Notes under the pieces: generated by a model | Databases searched by the model: none | Told to the model about the DNA's origin: nothing | The model's input: only the letters and a program-made list of their open reading frames with translations | Made by a program: the position numbers and the translations under genes | Origin: Candidatus Nanopelagicales bacterium | GTDB lineage: Bacteria > Actinomycetota > Actinomycetes > S36-B12 > GCA-2699445 | Assembly: GCA_030700225.1 (NCBI GenBank) | Contig: JAUYJT010000065.1 | Location: 1 to 60,291, forward strand | Reading direction: 5' to 3' | Length of the DNA: 60,291 bases | Shown: in pieces, positions 55,151 to 60,291 of the stretch | How positions within the stretch are numbered: position 1 is the first letter of the stretch | Layout: every line of letters begins with the position of its first letter

Positions 55151-56778
55151 GCGCTCAGGACAACGCCACCGTCACGACCAGCCAGGGCGTCACGACCAGC
55201 CAGGGCGTCATGACCAGCCAGGGCGTCATGACCCCCCGCCGGTTATGGCTGATCCTGTGCGCGCTGATGCTGACGATGCTGCTGGCGGCCCTGGATCAGA
55301 CGATCGTGGCGACGGCGCTTCCGACCATCACTTCGGACCTCGGCGGGCTGAACGAACTGTCGTGGGTCGTCACGGCGTACCTGCTCGCCTCGACTGCGAG
55401 CACTCCGATCTGGGGCAAGCTGTCCGACCTGTACGGCCGGAAACTGATGCTGCAGTCCGCCGTCGTGATCTTCGTTCTCGGCTCGATCCTGGCCGGCCTG
55501 TCTCAGAACATGGGGCAGTTGATCACCACTCGCTCGATCCAGGGCCTCGGGGCTGGCGGCCTCATGGTGTTGATCCTGGCGGTGATCGCCGACATCGTGC
55601 CGCCGCGCGACCGCGGGAAGTACGGAGGGCTCTTCGGCGGTGTCTTCGGAATCGCCAGCGTGGTGGGCCCGCTTCTGGGCGGCCTGTTCACTCAACACCT
55701 CAGCTGGCGATGGGTCTTCTACGTCAACGTCCCCCTGGGAATCGCGGCGTTCGTGATCCTCGGCGCGGTTTTGCACATTCCCGCGCATAAGAAGCAGCAC
55801 AAGATCGACTGGCTCGGGGCCGGCCTCCTGGTCGCGGCCGTGGTAACGCTACTGCTCGTTGCGGTGTGGGGCGGCCAGCGCTACCCGTGGGGATCATCCA
55901 CCATCATCGGCTTGGCAATCGGCAGCCTGATCACGGCCGCCCTGTTCATCTGGCAGGAGCTGCGTCATCCGGAGCCGATAGTGCCGTTGTCGATGTTCCG
56001 GCTGCCGGTGATGCGGATTGCGTCCGCGATCGGTTTCGTCGTCGGTTTCGCGATGTTCGGAGCGATCGTGTATCTGCCGCTGTACCTGCAGGTTGTGCGC
56101 GGCGCGACACCGACCGTCGCGGGCCTGCAACTGCTGCCGTTGATGGTCGGGCTGCTGTCGACTTCGGTTCTCAGCGGTCGGCTGATCAGCCGAACGGGAA
56201 GGTACAAGGTCTTTCCGATCATCGGCACAGCGTTGGCCGGGATCGGCGTTTCCATGCTTTCGCTGGTTACTGCCACGACGGGATATTGGTACATCGCGCT
56301 TGCCGCGTTCATCCTCGGATCTGGTTTGGGCAACGTGATGCAGGTGCTGATCATCGCCGTTCAGAACAACATCGACCCACGTCAGATGGGCGCGGCAACG
56401 AGCGCGTCCACTTTCTTCCGGTCGATCGGCGCCTCCTTCGGTACCGCGGTCATGGGCGCGGTGTTCACTGCTGCGCTGGCCCAGGAAATCACGGACGCAG
56501 TGCCACCGGATCTCGCGGCCCAGTTCAACGGGGCTGCCAACCAGATCACGTCGTCGGTGGGCCAGATCGACTCACTGCCGCCGACAATCCACGACAGCGT
56601 TCTGACCGCTATGGCCAACGCGATCGGCGACACGTTCCTGTTTGCCGTGCCGATCATCGTGATCGCCTTCGTGCTGGCGTGGTTCCTGAAGGAGGTTCCG
56701 CTGCGCAAGGGCCACGGGCCGACACTGACTGAGGAACTGGCCGAGGACGCCGCCGTACCCATGCCGAGCTTCGAGTAG
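55147..56778 (+). CDS. DHA2-family drug efflux MFS transporter
   Basis: About 543 residues with 14 transmembrane helices. Motifs: LLAALDQTIVATALPTI (helix 1 of DHA2), WVVTAYLLASTASTPIWGKLSDLYGRK, GLGAGGLMVLILAVIADIVPPRDRGKYGG and WRWVFYVNVPLG. Starts at the GTG overlapping the MarR stop. Residues 8-29 are a 6-residue tandem repeat (T/M-T-S-Q-G-V) from an 18-bp DNA repeat. Likely proton-coupled multidrug export. Confidence 0.9.
   Translation: MSAQDNATVTTSQGVTTSQGVMTSQGVMTPRRLWLILCALMLTMLLAALDQTIVATALPTITSDLGGLNELSWVVTAYLLASTASTPIWGKLSDLYGRKLMLQSAVVIFVLGSILAGLSQNMGQLITTRSIQGLGAGGLMVLILAVIADIVPPRDRGKYGGLFGGVFGIASVVGPLLGGLFTQHLSWRWVFYVNVPLGIAAFVILGAVLHIPAHKKQHKIDWLGAGLLVAAVVTLLLVAVWGGQRYPWGSSTIIGLAIGSLITAALFIWQELRHPEPIVPLSMFRLPVMRIASAIGFVVGFAMFGAIVYLPLYLQVVRGATPTVAGLQLLPLMVGLLSTSVLSGRLISRTGRYKVFPIIGTALAGIGVSMLSLVTATTGYWYIALAAFILGSGLGNVMQVLIIAVQNNIDPRQMGAATSASTFFRSIGASFGTAVMGAVFTAALAQEITDAVPPDLAAQFNGAANQITSSVGQIDSLPPTIHDSVLTAMANAIGDTFLFAVPIIVIAFVLAWFLKEVPLRKGHGPTLTEELAEDAAVPMPSFE
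55171..55233. repeat. 18-bp tandem repeat in the efflux pump N-terminus
   Basis: GTCACGACCAGCCAGGGC occurs at 55171-55188 and 55189-55206, with one-base variant (GTCATG) at 55207-55224 and a partial copy to 55233. Being a multiple of three, copy-number changes would only lengthen or shorten the cytoplasmic N-terminus. Confidence 0.9.
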
Positions 56779-56785
56779 CCAAGTG

Positions 56786-56816
56786 GCACCGCAGGTCTGA
56801 CGCCGCTGCGGGGTGC
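56786..56816 (+). terminator. Candidate terminator hairpin after the efflux gene
   Basis: GCACCGCAG pairs with CTGCGG..GGTGC with a small bulge around an 11-base loop, eight bases after the stop codon. No U-tract. Confidence 0.4.
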
Positions 56817-57309
56817 GCTGATAAGTGCGCCTGAGCCAATGAGGCTCTTCGGAAATGCGTGGGCTGGCGGTCTCTCAACATCTGACTGTGGGGGTCGATT
56901 GCGGCGATACCCTGATCCCAGCCATGCGGCCCTTGCCCGTTTCATCCACCCAAGCCTTCGAACCAGTCGGATTCCCCTTGGCGCACCGCCCGGTCAACAC
57001 CGACACGTGCACGTCGCACTTCTGAGCCGTCATCAACCGCCGCCGCTTGCGGGAGCCACCCGACACTGTCCCAGTCACGAAACCCAACCCTTCGTCTCGT
57101 TGATCCTTCCGAGACCACCCGATTCGGTTGGGTAATGAGACGGGGGAAGTTCTTCACGGATTCAGACGCCGAGCACACTCCCAAACGACGCGGAAACCAC
57201 GAAACCGGGCTAAGCCAGCCGCAGGATCACAACGATTGTCCGGCGAACGAACAAGTCGACGAACTGGCGGCTGCGGGAGAGCGCAACGACCAAGCCGTAG
57301 TCTGCGACT
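56817..57309. other. Nearly 500-bp gap with no supported gene
   Basis: Between the efflux gene and tetR. The minus strand has a 70-residue frame (56875-57087) rich in Gly, Lys and Arg and ending in Cys, and another of 80 residues, but neither has a recognised domain or clear ribosome-binding site. May be a decayed gene. Confidence 0.4.
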
Positions 57310-57963
57310 GTGACCGACAGCCCTGACCCCGCCGCCTACCGGCCAGCGCGCACCCGAGTCCGGATGAGCGGCCAGCAGCGCCGCGAGCAGCTGATCACGG
57401 TCGCCCGGCACCTGTTCGCCCAGAAGGGCTACGAGACCGTGAGCGTGGAAGAGATCGCAGCCGAAGCGCAGGTTTCCAAGCCCGTCGTGTACGAGCACTT
57501 CGGCGGCAAGGAGGGCCTCTACGCGGTGATCGTTGACCGCGAGATGAACACGCTCCTGGACACGATCACCAGCGCCTTGACGGCCGGTCACCCCAAGCAG
57601 CTCCTGGAGCAGGCTGGGCTCGCTCTGCTGGACTACATCGAAACTGACACCGACGGCTTCCGGATCCTGGTCCGGGACTCGCCGGTGTCGGTGAGCACCG
57701 GGAGTTTCGCCAGCTTGATCCTGGACGTCGCCGCGCAGGTCGACCACATCTTGGCGGAGCAGTTCCGCGAACGCGGATTCAACCCGAAGCACTCGCAGAT
57801 GTACGCACAGATGCTCGTCGGCATGGTGGCGCTGACGGGACAGTGGTGGCTCGACGCGCGGCGCCCGAAGAAGCGGGAGGTCGTCGCGCACCTGGTCAAC
57901 CTGGCCTGGAACGGGCTCGGCCATCTAGAGCAGAAGCCGCGACTGTCAGCGCCCGAAACATGA
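57310..57963 (+). CDS. TetR-family transcriptional regulator
   Basis: 217 residues. N-terminal HTH: RREQLITVARHLFAQKGYETVSVEEIAAEAQVSKPVVYEHFGGKEGLYAVIV. The C-terminal ligand-binding domain has LLDYIETDTDGFRILVRDSP and a final HLVNLAWNGLGHL. GTG at 57310 lies six bases after TAGTCT (57298-57303), a leaderless start. Target unknown; a MarR fragment follows directly. Confidence 0.88.
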   Translation: MTDSPDPAAYRPARTRVRMSGQQRREQLITVARHLFAQKGYETVSVEEIAAEAQVSKPVVYEHFGGKEGLYAVIVDREMNTLLDTITSALTAGHPKQLLEQAGLALLDYIETDTDGFRILVRDSPVSVSTGSFASLILDVAAQVDHILAEQFRERGFNPKHSQMYAQMLVGMVALTGQWWLDARRPKKREVVAHLVNLAWNGLGHLEQKPRLSAPET

Positions 57964-58090
57964 CCGCGAGCGCTGGGTCGGCAGCACGCTACGAGGTTGA
58001 CCGCATCACCGCCGAGTGGCGCCAAGAGCGGCCTGACCTGGACCCGATTCGCAAGCGCGCTTTCGCCGAGCTGGCAGCCCGGATGAGTCA
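57960..58090 (+). pseudogene. 5' fragment of a MarR-family regulator
   Basis: The ATG overlaps the tetR stop (ATGA). The frame reads ARYEVDRITAEWRQERPDLD, the typical N-terminus of a MarR group with VDRI..QWRRERPDLD, but it loses similarity after about 45 residues and no HTH follows (the frame stays open to 58343 without homology). A truncated gene once coupled to tetR. Confidence 0.65.
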
Positions 58091-58229
58091 TGTCGACGCC
58101 AGCCACGCCGCCGTCGCTAGCCCGAAGTTTCGAGGCCTAGACGCGTACCAAAACACACACTTTGAGCGACGGCCGACCGGCCGTTCACCCATGACCAGGT
58201 GTGCACGGAACCCGGGGCGGCTCAGCGGA

Positions 58230-58691
58230 TCAACAACTTCGAGAACGTGTCCAGAATCCTTGACACACTCCAGAGCCCATTTCCGGACTCATCGAGGAGG
58301 GCGTGTCGTGAGTTCCCGACATCGAAGTCTTCCGCCCCGATGAACCCAAATTGAACATGAACCCCAATACCAACACATACGTCACGATCGTGACGATGAC
58401 GACCGCGAATCTTGGCCAAGGCAGGCCCGAGTAGCCATATCGACTCACTGCCAACATCACCAAAGCGGTGAGCACAACATCTGCGGAGCCGCGTCCAGCG
58501 CTCACAGCCGCCGCGTACGACCCGGTCGCGCCAGCGGTCACAAGGAAGAACACCAACAGCAACGCGCTCATGACCAACGTGGTCCAGATGGCCGCCCGAG
58601 AATTCCTAGCACGCCTTCGAATCTGCTCTGATTCCGGTGGCGCTGAAAGCGGTGGCCCGGTCGGCGGCGGTAGCTGCTCGATTCCACCCAT
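58230..58691 (-). CDS. Small membrane protein of unknown function, possibly frameshifted
   Basis: 153 residues; a hydrophilic N-terminus with PPPTGPPLSAPPE is followed by three hydrophobic segments (about 33-55, 68-82 and 93-113). The ATG at 58691 has a strong AAGGAGG upstream. After residue 115 the sequence becomes low-complexity; adding one T at the TTT-like site near 58350 would switch to a frame giving FGFIGAEDFDVG and SGNGLWSVSRILDTFSKLL, which looks more like protein. No recognised family. Confidence 0.55.
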   Translation of the reverse strand: MGGIEQLPPPTGPPLSAPPESEQIRRRARNSRAAIWTTLVMSALLLVFFLVTAGATGSYAAAVSAGRGSADVVLTALVMLAVSRYGYSGLPWPRFAVVIVTIVTYVLVLGFMFNLGSSGRKTSMSGTHDTPSSMSPEMGSGVCQGFWTRSRSC

Positions 58692-58724
58692 GGTTTCGCC
58701 TCCTTGAGGTGTGTCCGACCCAAA

Positions 58725-58903
58725 CTGTCATAACCAAACCCCGTAGTCCGCCCATTGGCATCAACCGACCGGATCGGCGCGCCATCTGCGGCCCTAGTGT
58801 TGACCGCCAGGCTGGCTGAGGATGATGCCGTCACGGTGGGCTGATCTTTCAGCGACGCGAGGGCCGCGTCGGACCCCGACGAACACGGCCCTCGGAACCC
58901 GAC
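58725..58903 (-). pseudogene. RHS/YD-repeat protein remnant
   Basis: The minus-strand frame reads QPTVTASSSASLAVNTRAADG and then the YD-repeat motif RSVDANGRTTGFGYDSLGRT, typical of RHS proteins. The rest of the several-kilobase gene is missing on both sides; beyond the motif lies the ribosome-binding site of the next membrane protein gene. Part of it is duplicated, inverted, at 61-139. Confidence 0.7.
58798..58876. repeat. RHS-derived segment, right inverted copy
   Basis: 79 bp matching 61-139 in reverse complement with five mismatches. The two copies lie about 58.7 kb apart in opposite orientation. Confidence 0.8.
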
Positions 58904-59035
58904 GCTGCGGCTCAAGCTCGAAACTGTCTACCAATTCACACCCGACAAGCAAGACCGCGTCGCTGCCTTCATCGAAGGCGCACTCCTCCGCCACCAAGCC
59001 CGCCAATCCCCCGCGGCCAAGCCATCTGAACGGGC
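58878..59035 (+). other. Fragment of an unrecognised plus-strand reading frame
   Basis: One frame reads PTLRLKLETVYQF, TPDKQDRVAAFIEGALL and RHQARQ, which has the composition of a real helical protein C-terminus, but there is no start codon and it begins directly at the RHS remnant boundary. Possibly the 3' end of a lost gene. I do not recognise the family. Confidence 0.3.
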
Positions 59036-59040
59036 CAGAA

Positions 59041-59526
59041 CTACGGCATCACCGGCACGAGGTCTGGTCCGTCAACCCGCAGTAGTGCTTCCTCACCCGC
59101 CTCGTCCAGCACGGCCAGCGCTTCACCGCGCCACACGGCTCGGACAGCGACCTCAGGCAACTCCCACCTTCCGGTCTGCTCACCCCCGAGCACGCGGCGC
59201 ACTGAAGTCTCACACACCAGCACCCAGCCGCCAGCGTGCTCGAAAACGAAGATCAAATCTTCGTCCGTGCTGACCTCAACAACGGGCTCATCGCTCTGAA
59301 GTCGCGGGAGACGAATCAGCTCACGGGCCGACCACAAGTAGGAGGACTCGGCTCCGAACCCGAACGCGATCGGTCGCCAAGATGGCTCTTCGTAGGTCCA
59401 CTCGTGCCTGCCATCCATCGCGACGGTGACCGTTGCGCGAAGCGACTCCCCTCCATCGGCCACACACACTCGAAACCAGCGACAGCCAGCGACGAAAATC
59501 GTCTCTGTTTCCACGACCAGCCTCAA
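59041..59526 (-). CDS. Candidate immunity protein for the adjacent toxin
   Basis: About 161 residues, beta-rich, Trp-rich and acidic (RWFRVCVADGG, HEWTYEEPSWRPIAFGFG, DLIFVFEHAGGWVLVCE). TTG at 59526 overlaps the toxin stop (TTGA). No known domain recognised. Placement directly after a toxin C-terminal domain, overlapping it by four bases, is the normal position of an immunity gene; that role is inferred. Confidence 0.55.
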   Translation of the reverse strand: MRLVVETETIFVAGCRWFRVCVADGGESLRATVTVAMDGRHEWTYEEPSWRPIAFGFGAESSYLWSARELIRLPRLQSDEPVVEVSTDEDLIFVFEHAGGWVLVCETSVRRVLGGEQTGRWELPEVAVRAVWRGEALAVLDEAGEEALLRVDGPDLVPVMP

Positions 59527-60291
59527 TTCGTTGGGAACGCAGTGATGAATCTGACCGCGCCGTCGTAATCGACACCCCACGATGCGGTGATGTCGAACGT
59601 CCTTCCGCTAGGACCGGTCATCGGACCACGCACAAGGAACTTGGTACCGATCTGCTGCCCTGTGCCATTCAACATTGGAACGGAGCTCGAGGCGCTACCG
59701 AAGTTCGAAGTGAGGTGACTTCGGAGCGCAGCATCCATCCCTGGTTCATCGAAGCCCAAGCGGTCAGCGAAGATCCCCGCCTTCGCTGGATCCTTCAGGA
59801 GGTAGCCAGGCTTGCCGCTCGGAACCGTGACCCGCGCCGTGTCAAGCAGATCACCAGCCGCGTTGCCCACAAAGCGGGGCGCGCGCCAGGTTCGTACCGC
59901 GTCGATGCCTTTGCCGGCGAGCTTGCCGAGCAGTTGGATGCCTTTGCCGACGACCTTGCCCAGGCCGGGGATGACGATCGTGGCCGCCAGCGCACAGTAT
60001 CCGATGCCCTCACCGCTCGCGCAACGCTTGGCGTCGTTGACGCCGACTACCTCGGCGACCACGTTCACCGTCCCCTCCCACACGGCATTGGCTTCAGCGG
60101 GCTCAAGGTCCACGCAGTACGACACACCGGCGCAGCGGGAGAACCCCTGGCCCTCGGGGACGACAGGCTTGACGACCCCAAGCTTGACTCTCCCCGACAC
60201 CCCAGATACTGGTGAACGATTACCACGCGCGGTGCGCTGGCCCTGACCATCATCGCCACTGAACCAGCTTGTGACCGCGTTGTAGGCGTTC
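59523..60291 (-). CDS. C-terminus of a polymorphic (RHS-type) toxin with DUF6883-like domain
   Basis: The frame is open through the right edge of the window, so only the last 255 or so residues are seen. A pretoxin-like region (AYNAVTSWFSGDDG, GVSYCVDLEPAEANAVWEG) is followed by a hydrophobic segment (IGYCALAATIVIPGLGKVVGKGIQLLGKL) and a C-terminal domain with KPGYLLKDPAKAGIFADRLGF, GTKFLVRGPMTGPSGRTFDI and AVRFITAFPTN. This matches the general pattern of DUF6883 domains found at the ends of RHS and other polymorphic toxins. Catalytic activity unknown. Confidence 0.7.
   Translation of the reverse strand, partial: NAYNAVTSWFSGDDGQGQRTARGNRSPVSGVSGRVKLGVVKPVVPEGQGFSRCAGVSYCVDLEPAEANAVWEGTVNVVAEVVGVNDAKRCASGEGIGYCALAATIVIPGLGKVVGKGIQLLGKLAGKGIDAVRTWRAPRFVGNAAGDLLDTARVTVPSGKPGYLLKDPAKAGIFADRLGFDEPGMDAALRSHLTSNFGSASSSVPMLNGTGQQIGTKFLVRGPMTGPSGRTFDITASWGVDYDGAVRFITAFPTN

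Overview
The window is about 60 kb of high-GC DNA with the gene order and gene structures of an actinobacterium (Actinomycetota). The signs are a hemA-hemC-cobA/hemD-hemB-hemL heme operon with a fused cobA/hemD gene, the block tRNA-Gln/glmU/prs/rplY/pth/mfd/mazG/eno/ftsB/DUF501/ppx, a MurT-GatD pair, a DUF2510 protein, menaquinone as the quinone, and many start codons that lie 6-7 bases after a TANNNT -10 box (leaderless transcripts). I cannot place it to genus.

Layout. 1-600: remnant of an RHS/YD-repeat gene joined to a 5'-truncated IS3-type transposase. 660-3150: a secreted streptogrisin-like serine protease followed by two tandemly duplicated small lipoproteins, under a clear promoter. 3175-9086: menaquinone genes menD-menC-menB on the minus strand and menE-menA on the plus strand, from a divergent start region. 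9147-11628: a BsuBI/PstI-type restriction-modification pair. 11802-15564: polysaccharide deacetylase, a glycosyltransferase-flippase fusion and a small membrane protein. 15586-23000: a histidine phosphatase, a small membrane protein and the heme operon. 23254-31061: a GIN-domain lipoprotein, a YbjQ-like protein, murT-gatD, an MFS transporter, an enoyl-CoA hydratase-like enzyme, an SGNH hydrolase, a DUF4287 protein and a Bax-inhibitor-1 protein. 31232-31591: a composite palindromic repeat and tRNA-Leu. 31745-35400: a secreted endonuclease/exonuclease/phosphatase-like protein, peptide deformylase, a two-ACT regulator, HicAB and a broken DUF262 gene. 35865-50592: the conserved housekeeping block from ppx back to tRNA-Gln. 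50684-60291: an accessory tail with an esterase behind a short leader ORF, an AbiE-like pair, a frameshifted DUF5655 gene, MarR-controlled drug efflux, TetR, RHS remnants and, at the right edge, the C-terminus of a polymorphic toxin with a candidate immunity gene.

Pathways. Men genes make menaquinone from isochorismate. Hem genes take Glu-tRNA to uroporphyrinogen III. MurT-GatD amidates lipid II. Mfd and MazG serve DNA repair and nucleotide clean-up; GlmU and Prs feed UDP-GlcNAc and PRPP synthesis.

Most unusual signals: (1) a family of short G/C palindromes inserted in frame inside both menE and hemA; (2) a nested palindrome flanked by 45-bp direct repeats next to tRNA-Leu; (3) the same 79-bp RHS-derived segment in opposite orientation near both ends of the window; (4) the DUF6883-like toxin and its neighbour; (5) the protease/duplicated-lipoprotein operon; (6) the AbiE-like pair with a palindromic operator.
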